Below, one piece after another: positions 8,201 through 15,588 of a stretch of DNA of 40,171 nucleotides. The position numbers and the translations under genes are program-made. The stretch's first letter is position 1. The number at the start of each line of letters is the position of its first letter. A model generated the notes under the pieces. The model did not search any database. It saw nothing but the letters and a program-made list of their open reading frames with translations, and was not told the DNA's origin. The DNA lies in the NCBI GenBank assembly GCA_913774355.1, contig CAJYGB010000028.1:1-40171 (forward strand). The letters run 5' to 3'. This DNA is from an uncultured Chryseobacterium sp. (GTDB taxonomy: Bacteria; Bacteroidota; Bacteroidia; Flavobacteriales; Weeksellaceae).

Positions 8201-9346
8201 CTTTGTAACGGAGGATCAACTGGAACTGCCACTGTGACGGTAACAGGCGGAACAGCACCATATACTTATGCATGGTCTCCATCAGGCGGAACAGCGGCAA
8301 CAGCTACCGGTCTTTCTGCAGGAACTTATACAGTGACTGTTACCGATGCTAACGGATGTACACTGACAAGAACAGTTACGATTATTCAATCGAGCGCAGT
8401 AAGCGGAACAACGGTAGTAACGAATGTTGCGTGTAACGGAGCTTCCAACGGAGCGATCAACTTAACGCCAGCTGGAGGAACAGCACCTTATACTTTCAAC
8501 TGGGGTGGTGGAGTCACCACGGAAGACAGAACGGGATTAGCAGCGGGAACGTATACAGTGGTAATTACCGATGCGAACGGATGTACAGCAACTGTTAATG
8601 CTACGGTGACGCAGCCTACGGCTCTCACTGCAACTACTTCCCAGACGAATATTGCATGTAATGGCGGATCTACAGGAACGGCAACCATTACTGTTACCGG
8701 CGGAACGTCACCTTATACCTATTCTTGGTCTCCATCAGGTGGTACCGGAGCAACAGCATCAGGGCTGGTTGCCGGAACCTATACGGTAAACGTTACCGAT
8801 GCCAACGGATGTACACTATCGAGAACAGTTACCATTACACAGTCTGCACCTGTAGCAGCTCCTACCGGCGCAGCATCACAAAACTTTGCTCCGGGAAGTA
8901 CGCTGAGTGCTTTAGTGGTAACGGGTCAGAATATCAAATGGTATGCGTCAGCTTCAAATGCTCAGAACCACATAAACAGCCTGCCGTTCAGTACAGCATT
9001 GGTAAACAATACGACCTATTATGCTACGCAGACATCAGGAACTTGTGAGTCGACGGCTTACTTGGCAGTACTGGCGATCAACAGCACGCTTGGGGTTAGT
9101 GATAATACAAAATCGAAGTCACCGCTTCAGATCTATCCTAATCCAGTGAGAGATATCCTGAATTTCAGTGGTGCGGAAACCATTACTAAAGCGGTAATCA
9201 TTGCTGCTGACGGAAGAATGGTAACCGAAAAGAAACTGCAGTCGGGAGAAAGAAGCATAGAGGTTCATTCATTGCCACAGGGAATGTATCTGATTCAGTT
9301 ATTTACAGGAAACGGTATGCAGACCTTTAAATTCATTAAGAAATAA
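5288..9346 (+). CDS. SprB-repeat surface protein with T9SS sorting domain
   Basis: This 1352-residue protein starts with a signal peptide (about 1-29, ending GYAQAQ). A beta-rich N-terminal domain (about 30-255) starts LSPGGIAFTSYDS. An Ig-like domain (about 262-354) contains TICAGGTTTFTV and SYQWYQ. Eleven SprB repeats follow (about 355-1187), each with a CNGxxxG, GGTxPYTxxW, GLxAGTYTV and TDANGC pattern. A linker then leads to a type A T9SS C-terminal sorting domain (about 1280-1352: YPNPVRD, QGMYLIQL, KFIKK). T9SS delivers such proteins to the cell surface. SprB repeats are known from the Flavobacterium gliding adhesin, so adhesion is likely but not proven. The gene begins 15 nt after the formyltransferase and is probably in the same operon. 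Confidence 0.9.
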   Translation: MKNFYSTIRKLTKTVVMMGASLLGYAQAQTTLSPGGIAFTSYDSSSTSVDVFSFVLLAPISSGTQISFTDRGYQGNNVWQAAGSTESAITWTSGTALPAGTEVYISALSASVYNPATSTSIPNGTVALTDGTSSNGLVLSSVGDQIIAFQGGNGSVTGANVTCIAGINYFYTAGSTTAGWNSDAVGSPNASLMPPGLTGGTNAFYTGPVSGVTVAKSGNFNCTGVPTSTVANIRTAVMNNANWTLSTAAGPQYSGCTFLASSPVITTNPANRTICAGGTTTFTVAASGATSYQWYQNSGSGFIALTNTAPYSGVTTSTLTITGATSAMNGYQYRAVATGSGSATSNAATLTVTSISTAGSVTSVACNGGSNGVASVVPSGGTAPYTYSWSPVGGTASMATGLSAGSYTVTVTDNSGCQTTRTFIVTQPSAIVSSTTITNIACNGSATGAIDLTVSGGVPPYTYNWGGGVTTEDRTGLAAGTYTVTITDANGCTKTVNATVTQPASAVSGTTVVTNVACNGASNGAINLTPSGGTAPYTFNWGGGITTEDRTGLAAGTYTVTITDANGCTGTVNVTVTQPASAVSGTTVVTNVACNGASNGSINLTPAGGTAPYTFNWGGGITTEDRTGLAAGTYTVTITDANGCTGTVNATITQPAALVAATSQTNIACNGGATGIAAVTVSGGTAPYTYSWSPVGGTAATATGLSAGTYTVTITDANGCTLSRNFTITQPASAVTGTTVVTNVACNGASNGAINLTPSGGTAPYTFNWGGGITTEDRTGLAAGTYTVTITDANGCTGTVNVTVTQPASAVSGTTVVTNVACNGASNGAINLTPAGGTAPYTFNWGGGITTEDRTGLAAGTYTVIITDANGCTATVNATVTQPASAVSGTTVVTNVACNGASNGAINLTPSGGTAPYTFNWGGGITTEDRTGLAAGTYTVVITDANGCTATVNATVTQPTTLSAAVTQTNVLCNGGSTGTATVTVTGGTAPYTYAWSPSGGTAATATGLSAGTYTVTVTDANGCTLTRTVTIIQSSAVSGTTVVTNVACNGASNGAINLTPAGGTAPYTFNWGGGVTTEDRTGLAAGTYTVVITDANGCTATVNATVTQPTALTATTSQTNIACNGGSTGTATITVTGGTSPYTYSWSPSGGTGATASGLVAGTYTVNVTDANGCTLSRTVTITQSAPVAAPTGAASQNFAPGSTLSALVVTGQNIKWYASASNAQNHINSLPFSTALVNNTTYYATQTSGTCESTAYLAVLAINSTLGVSDNTKSKSPLQIYPNPVRDILNFSGAETITKAVIIAADGRMVTEKKLQSGERSIEVHSLPQGMYLIQLFTGNGMQTFKFIKK
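6360..8860 (+). repeat. Tandem SprB-repeat coding array, 228-bp period
   Basis: Eleven units of about 76 codons lie end to end. A shared tract beginning GCAGTAAGCGGAAC, or close variants, occurs at 6803, 7031, 7487, 7715, 7943 and 8396, giving spacings of 228, 456, 228, 228 and 453 nt. Two unit types alternate: type A (CNGASNG, FNWGGG, TEDRTG) and type B (CNGG[SA][TN]G, YSWSP, ATGLSAG). The order is B-A'-A-A-B-A-A-A-B-A-B. Type A copies are almost identical at DNA level, indicating recent duplication or gene conversion. Unit number may vary between strains. Confidence 0.9.
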
Positions 9347-9390
9347 TTTTCATGCTTTCTTAAATCATTCTTCAAAATGATTATAACGAA

Positions 9391-9420
9391 GGGGCTGTCT
9401 ATTTTAGACGCCCCTTTTTT
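9391..9420 (+). terminator. Rho-independent terminator after SprB gene
   Basis: GGGGC-T-GTCT pairs with AGAC-GCCCC around ATTTT, with one bulged base, followed by a run of six T residues. It closes the collar/SprB operon and lies between convergent genes. Confidence 0.9.
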
Positions 9421-9578
9421 ATATCATATAAATGCTGAAAATTAAACCATAGTAGAGTTGCCCTCAATAAAAATCATTGATAATTAAGTCATTTGGTCAT
9501 ACATGTGCCAGGAAGCTTCCAGCATCCAGTTTTTCTCTTCCAGCCTTTAAGCTGATTTTTACATAATTATCAGAAAGT

Positions 9579-10613
9579 TTAAAACTTCAAAATCCAGTGT
9601 TTGATATTCACTCTGTTGTAAGTATATGTTATATGCACAAGACCTTTCTTATCCCTAAAAATAGTAGGATAGCTGAATTCTCCTTTTTTTTCGTCTTCAA
9701 GCGACATCAGATCCTGCCAGTCGGTACCGTTATAGGAATAAGCCAGCCTCAATTTGGTTCGGCCTTCCCACCACTCTTTTCCGGGAAGTTCCGGATTGTA
9801 GACAATAAGGAAAAAATCTTTACAGCTGATGGCATCCGTCCCGGAATTGGGATTGGCAAGTTTCGTTGCGGCTAATGCGGTCCAGGTGATTCCGTTATCT
9901 TTCGACCATGAGGTGGCTACTACGCCTTCCTTGCTTCTGCAGAGCGCCTGCAGGCTGCCGTCTTTATGCATCAGGATACTGGGCTGGATCACATTGAATT
10001 TTGATGAAGGATCAATAGGATAAGAAGTCCAGTTCTTCTGATGATCTTTGCTGATTTCGACGTGTGCCGTCCATCGGTTTTCATCAATTTCCTTACTGGA
10101 AGGAGAAATAATATTGCCATTGGACAGTTCGATAGGTTTGTTTTTAATAGGTCCCAGGATAGATTCCGGAAGACGTTTTGCCTGGCTCCAGGTTTTGCCG
10201 TTATCTTCTGAAGTTTTTACCATCCCCCACCATTCGCGTGGATTGGGTCCCACTTTGTAATATAAGTAAATCGTTTTTTCATTTTTTGCCCTGAACAGTA
10301 CGGGGTTCCAGCAGGGGTACCGCACGGAATCACTAATGCGTCCGTCCGCCAATATTTCCGGCTGGCTCCAGCTGTTTTCTTCCGTACGGATTCCCCAGAT
10401 CACTACCTCTTTGCTTCCTTCGTGAGGGCCTCCGAACCAGGCTGAAAGTAATTTTCCGTCAGCAGCCTGCGCAATGGTAGAGGCGTGGCATTGTTTGAAA
10501 TAGGCACCTTCCGTAAAAAGAAATTCTTTTTTCAGAACCTTTGCGGAAGGAATTTGGGCAAAACCTTTCGTACACGCTAAGCACAAGAGAAAAAGCAAGA
10601 AACGTATATTCAT
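9579..10613 (-). CDS. Secreted sialidase-like BNR/Asp-box beta-propeller
   Basis: This 344-residue protein has a signal peptide (about 1-19, ending KGFAQ) and a BNR_2-like six-bladed propeller. Two Asp-boxes are visible, SEDNGKTW and SKDNGITW. The segments SAWFGGPHEGSKEV, IWGIR, YPCWNPVLF and VIQPSIL fit bacterial proteins usually labelled exo-alpha-sialidase. I do not see the N-terminal FRIP motif of true GH33 sialidases, so release of sialic acid is doubtful. A glycosidase or lyase acting on another acidic or deoxy sugar is equally possible. It follows the small secreted-protein gene upstream by 51 nt on the same strand, so both may share a promoter. Confidence 0.7.
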   Translation of the reverse strand: MNIRFLLFLLCLACTKGFAQIPSAKVLKKEFLFTEGAYFKQCHASTIAQAADGKLLSAWFGGPHEGSKEVVIWGIRTEENSWSQPEILADGRISDSVRYPCWNPVLFRAKNEKTIYLYYKVGPNPREWWGMVKTSEDNGKTWSQAKRLPESILGPIKNKPIELSNGNIISPSSKEIDENRWTAHVEISKDHQKNWTSYPIDPSSKFNVIQPSILMHKDGSLQALCRSKEGVVATSWSKDNGITWTALAATKLANPNSGTDAISCKDFFLIVYNPELPGKEWWEGRTKLRLAYSYNGTDWQDLMSLEDEKKGEFSYPTIFRDKKGLVHITYTYNRVNIKHWILKF

Positions 10614-10664
10614 TCTGTTGTTTTATTAATTGGGTGATGGCTGACTGTTATTATAATTTTTAAT

Positions 10665-11231
10665 TTATAGAGACGGTTTTCCGGATTCTGTTTTTTCAAT
10701 TTCCTTGATGTAAAATGCTGCATTTTTCTGGCTCAGCTTTCCATAACCAGCATCGCTGATGCTTTTCAGCTGACTTGTGATGAAATCCGATCTTTTCTCC
10801 TTTAGTAAAGAATCTCTTACCGCAATAATTTCCTTTGCGGAATAGAGTTCCCTTTTCAAATGACCGGCAATATTATCTTTCCTGCCTATACAGCCGTCCT
10901 GATATTTCATAATCAAAGGATGGTGAAGGTAGTATTGGTAAACGGTAATAAACCGGGCATCATTTCTCTTTAACAGCTCCGCGCCGGAATACAATCTCAG
11001 GGCATTGCTTCCGTTTTTAGAAAAGTAATAAAGTTCATCTGCACGGGCTGCTTCAGACAGTTTTCTGAATTCCTCATAGAGGACACTTCTTTCGCCTCCG
11101 ATCCCAATATGCAGAGATTCTGCATAAGAAATATTTTCCAAAGGTTTTGCCAGAGCCTTCACTTTATGGGATACCTGTGCGCTGATAAAGCATACCGTCA
11201 GTAGACAATACAAAGAAATTTTAAACTTCAT
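10665..11231 (-). CDS. Small secreted helical protein, unknown function
   Basis: The protein has 188 residues from the chosen ATG. A signal peptide (about 1-18, ending CFISAQ) precedes an all-helical body with LYEEFRKLSEAARADELYYF, a pattern like the short HEAT-like modules common in Bacteroidota secreted proteins. I cannot name a family with confidence. Another ATG lies two codons upstream (11237), but a perfect TAnnTTTG element at 11256-11249 predicts transcription starting near 11242. That would leave almost no leader for the upstream ATG. The sialidase-like gene follows 51 nt downstream, suggesting a two-gene unit. Confidence 0.6.
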   Translation of the reverse strand: MKFKISLYCLLTVCFISAQVSHKVKALAKPLENISYAESLHIGIGGERSVLYEEFRKLSEAARADELYYFSKNGSNALRLYSGAELLKRNDARFITVYQYYLHHPLIMKYQDGCIGRKDNIAGHLKRELYSAKEIIAVRDSLLKEKRSDFITSQLKSISDAGYGKLSQKNAAFYIKEIEKTESGKPSL

Positions 11232-11248
11232 AACCATGTGCTAATCTG

Positions 11249-11256
11249 CAAAAATA
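11249..11256 (-). promoter_or_regulatory. Bacteroidota-type -7 promoter element
   Basis: TATTTTTG on the minus strand matches the TAnnTTTG consensus of the major Bacteroidota sigma factor. It lies about 18 nt before the ATG at 11231. The -33 TTG-type element is poor here. Confidence 0.45.
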
Positions 11257-11347
11257 GAAATTCTTTATTCCTGAAAAGTTAATTTGTTATGTAAATTAGT
11301 TTTCGTAAACCGGAAAATTTTTACATTCGTGTAAAATATGATTTACT

Positions 11348-11857
11348 ATGAAATTTTCGAGAATACTTTTGATGGCGGGATTGCTTTTGTTTCAGTTAAA
11401 TTTTGCTCAGCAAAAGGCAGATGTGATTTTGAAAAAAGCATTAACAGAAGCGAAGGCTAAAAATAAAAACGTACTGCTGATGTTTCATGCTTCCTGGTGC
11501 AAATGGTGCCATACGATGGAAAACAATATGAAACTTCCGGAAACAAAGCCTGTTTTCGAGAAAAAATTTGTTACCGCTTATGTGGACGTGCAGGAAATGG
11601 GAGATAAGAAAAAACTTGAAAATCCCGGCGGTGAAGAGCTGATGAACAGATACAAAGGGAAAGATGCCGGACTTCCTTTCTGGCTGATCCTGAATGCCAA
11701 AGGTGAAGTTCTGGCCGATTCATTTAATGATAAAAAGGAAAATCTTGGCTGCCCTTCGACAGCGGAAGAAGTGGATGTCTTTCTCGCGAAGCTCAAAAAA
11801 TCTTCCAGAATGAATGATAACGAACTTCAGGCCGTTAGAAAAGCATTTTTAAAATAG
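11348..11857 (+). CDS. Secreted thioredoxin-like protein (CKWC)
   Basis: This 169-residue protein has a signal peptide (about 1-20, ending LNFAQ) and a thioredoxin fold of the Thioredoxin_7/DUF255-like type. The redox motif is Cys51-Lys-Trp-Cys54 within FHASWCKWC, followed by the usual helix and a strand with TAYVDVQE. A cis-Pro equivalent is likely in AGLPFWLIL. It would act in the periplasm, reducing or isomerising disulfides, but the partner is unknown. It stands alone, divergent from the gene on its left and closed by its own terminator, so it is probably a single-gene unit. Confidence 0.8.
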   Translation: MKFSRILLMAGLLLFQLNFAQQKADVILKKALTEAKAKNKNVLLMFHASWCKWCHTMENNMKLPETKPVFEKKFVTAYVDVQEMGDKKKLENPGGEELMNRYKGKDAGLPFWLILNAKGEVLADSFNDKKENLGCPSTAEEVDVFLAKLKKSSRMNDNELQAVRKAFLK

Positions 11858-11858
11858 T

Positions 11859-11888
11859 AAAAGCTGTCCGTGATGAGGACAGCTTTTT
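11859..11888 (+). terminator. Rho-independent terminator after thioredoxin-like gene
   Basis: AAAAGCTGTCC pairs perfectly with GGACAGCTTTT around the 7-nt loop GTGATGA, ending in a T run. It overlaps the end of the gene's stop region by only a base or two of spacing. The A-rich 5' arm means it could also work on the opposite strand for the convergent hydrolase gene. Confidence 0.9.
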
Positions 11889-12119
11889 ATCTTTAGTTAA
11901 AGCAACTGTTTTTTAAGCTTGTTTATATTTGCTCAATAATTTTATAGGCTTAAACTTAATGTGCTTCATTCATATAAACAGAGTTTATTCTTAATTTCAA
12001 TAGTGAGAAAGTTTTAGATTCAGTTTAGCCAAATTCAGCTTATTGAACAAATCGTTGATTTTAAATTAAATGAATTCTCATTCCTTAATCTTAAAACAGA
12101 TGCAAAAAGGCTCTGAAAT

Positions 12120-13199
12120 TTAATTACAGTAGGCAATTCTTGGGTTTGTACTGCTGCTGCACGGGAACTGATATTTACTTTGCGGATAGTTCGGAACGGG
12201 ATTATCCGTCACTTCCAGAGGTGCCATGGTCTGGCCGTTGTAAGAAGGCATGGTTACCTGAGCGGAAGATCCGTTTCCTAAAGCCGTATTTTTAGCATTC
12301 GCATTTCCGTTGAAGCTATAATCCATCATAGCATCGAGCAGCCGGTATACAGCATAATAATCCAGGGCATCGAAGGCTTTTCGGGAACTTGGCGTAGCGT
12401 GATCCGTTACATAATTATAGCCGTTGATGGTAGAAGATTTTACATAGATAAAATCTTTTTCGCTGTTGGGGATATTAATGTGCTTATAAATGTCGATGGC
12501 CAGGCGGTGGTCGTTTACATCATCTTCATCATAGACCTGGGAGATCATTTTTGTATTGGCCGGGAAATTCTGCAGCTGCTGTTCGGTAGTAAGCGGGCTG
12601 TTCCAGTTAAAGGCATACCACGGTGCCATCGTAAAAAGAAAGCGGGCATCCTGGCCCCAGCCTTTTTCCGTAAAGGCCTTATACGCAAGATCGATCGATG
12701 CACCGCCACCGAATGAATGTCCCATAAATCCTACTTTTTTCGTGTCGATGATATTCGGGTAATCGTTAGCAGCCTTCACAAATCCCTGCCAGAGGGTCTG
12801 GTAGCGGTGGTCTACACTGATGTCGATTGTGCGGTAAGGCACAAATACCACTACAAAACCTTTTTTGGCAATAAAACGATACAGTCCCATATTATAGGTT
12901 TTATCTTCTCCGCCGTATGGATGCGAAAAAAAGATGGTGGGACGGGGAGAAGTGGTTCCTTGCGGATAAAAAACCGAAACCTGGGTTCCTGCATACTGAG
13001 GATTATCAAAATCTATTTCCGCTACTTCATAGCTTCCGTCCGAGCCATAGCCGGAGGTTGGCTTTTGGATAGGCCCTTCCAGGCTGTTGTCTGTTTTAGT
13101 GGCAGATGACCGGATTTCATCATCAGTATTTGTAGTTGAGGAACAGGCTGAGTTTGTAATGAACAGAATCAGCAGCATAGGGAAAAGTAGCTTTTTCAT
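12120..13199 (-). CDS. Lipoprotein alpha/beta hydrolase
   Basis: This 359-residue protein has a lipoprotein signal with lipidation expected at Cys19 (ITNSAC), so it is membrane anchored. The hydrolase domain resembles dienelactone-hydrolase / chlorophyllase-like esterases. It has an oxyanion strand with FFSHPYGG, nucleophile elbow GHSFGG with Ser162, a probable acid in VYDEDDVND and a probable catalytic His in TDHATPS. The substrate is unknown. Its start codon overlaps the stop of the small Spy-like gene by 4 nt, so the two are translationally coupled. A Ser/Thr/Asn-rich linker (about 20-50) spaces the domain from the membrane. Confidence 0.8.
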   Translation of the reverse strand: MKKLLFPMLLILFITNSACSSTTNTDDEIRSSATKTDNSLEGPIQKPTSGYGSDGSYEVAEIDFDNPQYAGTQVSVFYPQGTTSPRPTIFFSHPYGGEDKTYNMGLYRFIAKKGFVVVFVPYRTIDISVDHRYQTLWQGFVKAANDYPNIIDTKKVGFMGHSFGGGASIDLAYKAFTEKGWGQDARFLFTMAPWYAFNWNSPLTTEQQLQNFPANTKMISQVYDEDDVNDHRLAIDIYKHINIPNSEKDFIYVKSSTINGYNYVTDHATPSSRKAFDALDYYAVYRLLDAMMDYSFNGNANAKNTALGNGSSAQVTMPSYNGQTMAPLEVTDNPVPNYPQSKYQFPCSSSTNPRIAYCN

Positions 13200-13582
13200 C
13201 TTTTTTTGTCTTTTAGCTTCTTAATTAATTGATCTTTGAGTTCCTGGTATTTTTTATATTGTTCAGTATTCAGGATTTTACTTAAGGCAACATCTTTTTC
13301 TTTCTGTAATGGTCTCATTTTTTTTAACTTGGCCAGTTTGCCTTCGCTGCTTTTGAGAACAGGTTCATTTTTCTGTGCATAAAGAAGGTTAAGATTATAG
13401 GCCTGTGTTGCCTGGGAACTGTTCAGTCCCAGTGTGGTTTTCATCCACTCGGTCTGTATTTTTGCGCGCTGCTCGGGTGTACTGTCCTGCATGCTTTTCT
13501 GCTGTGCGGCAAATGGGGCAAATAATGCCCCTATCCAGAAAGCTGCAAATGCAAATAACTGTTTTTTTGTTTTTAAAATCAT
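13196..13582 (-). CDS. Small exported Spy/CpxP-like helical protein
   Basis: From the chosen ATG this is about 128 residues: a signal peptide (ending FAAQQ) and a highly charged helical body. Its pattern, TPEQRAKIQTEW, LGLNSSQA, KILNTEQYKKYQEL, resembles the paired LTxxQ-type repeats of Spy/CpxP periplasmic chaperones. A longer frame could begin at a TTG (13606), but a perfect -7 element (TACATTTG) covers that position, so the ATG at 13582 is preferred. The downstream gene, an alpha/beta hydrolase, overlaps it by 4 nt. The LytTR regulator lies just upstream on the same strand and may control it. Confidence 0.65.
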   Translation of the reverse strand: MILKTKKQLFAFAAFWIGALFAPFAAQQKSMQDSTPEQRAKIQTEWMKTTLGLNSSQATQAYNLNLLYAQKNEPVLKSSEGKLAKLKKMRPLQKEKDVALSKILNTEQYKKYQELKDQLIKKLKDKKR

Positions 13583-13603
13583 CTCTCTAAGTTTTTTCTG
13601 AAA

Positions 13604-13611
13604 CAAATGTA
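13604..13611 (-). promoter_or_regulatory. Bacteroidota-type -7 promoter element
   Basis: TACATTTG on the minus strand is a perfect TAnnTTTG match. Transcription starting about 7 nt downstream would give a 15-nt leader to the ATG at 13582. No clear -33 element was seen in the A/T-rich stretch upstream. Confidence 0.5.
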
Positions 13612-13676
13612 TTGATAACGGCCTGTTCTTTCGGAATAAAAAAAGGTGAGCCTTCCAAATTTCAAGGTGAAATTAT

Positions 13677-14453
13677 TTATTGGTCCAGCCATTTCCTGAA
13701 CAGCATTGCTTTTGCCTTGCTTACAATAATTTTTTCATCGGATGACGGATGCATGGTGACCAGCAACCGGCCGTTAAAAAAATAATCTACCGTTTCCACA
13801 GCATTCCGGTTGAGGATAAACTGGCGGTTGGCCCGAAAGAATATGCCGGGGTCGAGTTGCTGCTCCAATTGTTCTAAGGTAAACTCGATAATATATTGCT
13901 GTCCCTGCACCGTACATGCGTATACGATCTCATGGGCTGTATAAAACCAGTGGATTTTAGCAGCTTCCAGCGGAATCAGCCTGCCGCAGTAATGGATGAG
14001 AAAGGATTTTTTATAAATTTTGACAGGGGATTGCAGCTGTCGCAGCAAAGCCCCGATCCGGGACTCTTTTTCTGTACCGGAAGTAAAAAAAAATTCATAT
14101 TTTGTTAAGGAACGGTGTATTTCCTCTTTGTCAAAAGGCTTTAAAACATAATCGATACCGTTGTTACGGAAAGCATCAATAGCATAATCGTTATAGGCTG
14201 TCACGAAAATTACCGGTTTTTTAAGCGGGATTTTCCTGAAAATTTCAAAAGATAATCCGTCGGAAAGCCTGATGTCTGAAAAAATCAGATCATATACCTC
14301 TTCTGATGCGGAAAACCACCTCAGGGACTCTTTGATATTGGGCAAGACCTTGATAATCCGGGCAGCAGGACGTATTTCCCTGATGATATATTCAAGGTTT
14401 CGGGCGATGGCAGGTTCGTCTTCTATCAGAACAATGCTAAGGTCTCTGGTCAT
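13677..14453 (-). CDS. LytTR-family response regulator
   Basis: This 258-residue protein has an N-terminal receiver domain (about 5-120) with acidic pocket EDEP, phosphoacceptor Asp60 in IFSDIRLSDG, the switch Thr in VTAYNDYA and Lys in LKPFD. The C-terminal LytTR DNA-binding domain (about 150-256) shows FFRANRQFILNRNAVE and the late IIVSKAKA segment. It is the cognate regulator of the LytS-like kinase, whose gene overlaps by 4 nt. LytTR regulators bind short direct repeats upstream of their targets. The adjacent hydrolase/Spy-like pair, or the operon itself, are the nearest candidates. Confidence 0.9.
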   Translation of the reverse strand: MTRDLSIVLIEDEPAIARNLEYIIREIRPAARIIKVLPNIKESLRWFSASEEVYDLIFSDIRLSDGLSFEIFRKIPLKKPVIFVTAYNDYAIDAFRNNGIDYVLKPFDKEEIHRSLTKYEFFFTSGTEKESRIGALLRQLQSPVKIYKKSFLIHYCGRLIPLEAAKIHWFYTAHEIVYACTVQGQQYIIEFTLEQLEQQLDPGIFFRANRQFILNRNAVETVDYFFNGRLLVTMHPSSDEKIIVSKAKAMLFRKWLDQ

Positions 14454-15466
14454 AACAGCGGTAGTTTTACAATGAAATGATTTTCTGTACGGCGGATTTC
14501 TATTTCGCGGGAAGTCTGTAGCCTGAATCTTTCATTAAGATTGGCGAGTCCCATCCCCGTGCTGTCTGTTGCATGGGCAGGCTGTAAGTTGTTTTGAATA
14601 ACAAGAACGTCCCCTTCATCAAAAATACCAAGGATGATCGGATTATCAACGGTAGCGGTATTGTGCTTAACAGCATTTTCCACCAAAGGCTGCAGGGAGA
14701 GATGAGGAACGGAACTCTGCAGAAGATCCGGGCGTATATTAATCTCTATCTTAAATGCATTTTCCAGCCGCATGGCTATTAATTCCGTATAAGAACCCAA
14801 ATGCTGAAGTTCCGTTTCCAATGACACAGGTTCACTTCCCGGATGTGCCAGTGTATACCGGAAAACTTTGGAAAGATGTACAATATAAGCCTGAGCGCGC
14901 TCAGGATCTTCTCTGATAATGGATGAAATACTGCTGAGCGTATTGAAAAAGAAATGAGGGTTCAGCTGCTCCTGTAGTAGCGTCAGCTGGGCTTTTACGT
15001 AAGCGGTGTGAAGCTGTTCGTTTACAGTATCTTTCTTTTTACCTTCCCGGATCAGGAGAATAAGCCGGATCATCACGGCCACCATGACCGTACTGAGCAA
15101 GAAACGGATGAAATATCCCCGCGCTATCGTCCCGGGCAGATGTACGCTCCCAAAAAGTGCAGAATGAATAATGCTTCCCAGAATAAGAGCAGCAATTATC
15201 AACAGCAAATTGAAAGTATAAAATGTTGCCCACTGCCGGTTTTGCCGGTAAACACTGAAAAACCTGTTCTCAGTGAGATTAAGCCGGAACAGCAAAAGAC
15301 AGAACAGCATATTGTATACAAACTGAAAGCTGTATTCCCATATATCGAAAGTCCAGTAACGGGCAATAATCCCGCCGCTCTTAAGTGCCAGTAACTTTGC
15401 TGAATTAACCACCAACGTGATTAAAAAAGCACTGTATAGGCAGATTTTGGTTTCGTTTTTCATCAT
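14450..15466 (-). CDS. LytS-like sensor histidine kinase
   Basis: This 338-residue kinase has four predicted membrane helices in the first 140 residues (about 8-27, 46-62, 83-104, 118-139). A coiled linker (EGKKKDTVNEQL) and a His_kinase domain follow, with the phosphoacceptor His171 in LNPHFFFNTL. The C-terminal ATPase domain includes LQPLVENAVKHN and a GMGLANLNERF G-box, typical of the family found with LytTR regulators. There is no extracytoplasmic sensor domain of any size, so the signal is probably membrane-associated or intramembrane. It starts MM, and either Met may initiate. Confidence 0.9.
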   Translation of the reverse strand: MMKNETKICLYSAFLITLVVNSAKLLALKSGGIIARYWTFDIWEYSFQFVYNMLFCLLLFRLNLTENRFFSVYRQNRQWATFYTFNLLLIIAALILGSIIHSALFGSVHLPGTIARGYFIRFLLSTVMVAVMIRLILLIREGKKKDTVNEQLHTAYVKAQLTLLQEQLNPHFFFNTLSSISSIIREDPERAQAYIVHLSKVFRYTLAHPGSEPVSLETELQHLGSYTELIAMRLENAFKIEINIRPDLLQSSVPHLSLQPLVENAVKHNTATVDNPIILGIFDEGDVLVIQNNLQPAHATDSTGMGLANLNERFRLQTSREIEIRRTENHFIVKLPLL

Positions 15467-15478
15467 ATCTGCAAATAA

Positions 15479-15492
15479 CGTAAATATTTACG
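15479..15492. promoter_or_regulatory. Perfect 14-bp palindrome before kinase operon
   Basis: CGTAAATATTTACG is its own reverse complement and sits 12 bp before the kinase ATG. Its position fits an operator in the promoter or leader of the LytS/LytTR operon. The binding protein is unknown; LytTR proteins usually prefer direct repeats, so another regulator is possible. Confidence 0.45.
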
Positions 15493-15588
15493 CTGATTCG
15501 TCAAAATATGAAAACGAAGCTGAAAAATAAGATGGTGAAATTACCAGAAGAAACTTAAGCCTGGGAAAATAAAATCTTAGGGCATTTT

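Noticed and set aside
6673..8688. Several minus-strand frames rich in Pro, Val and Ala opposite the SprB gene
   Set aside because: They repeat with the 228-bp period of the array and arise from codon bias on the opposite strand. They have no independent start signals.
6360..8860. Regular direct repeats that might suggest a CRISPR or satellite
   Set aside because: The 228-bp unit is coding, in frame and matches SprB repeats. There are no unique spacers.
13620..13676. Possible terminator after the LytTR gene
   Set aside because: Only small stems (AAGG/CCTT and AATTTC/GAAATT) are present, too weak to call.
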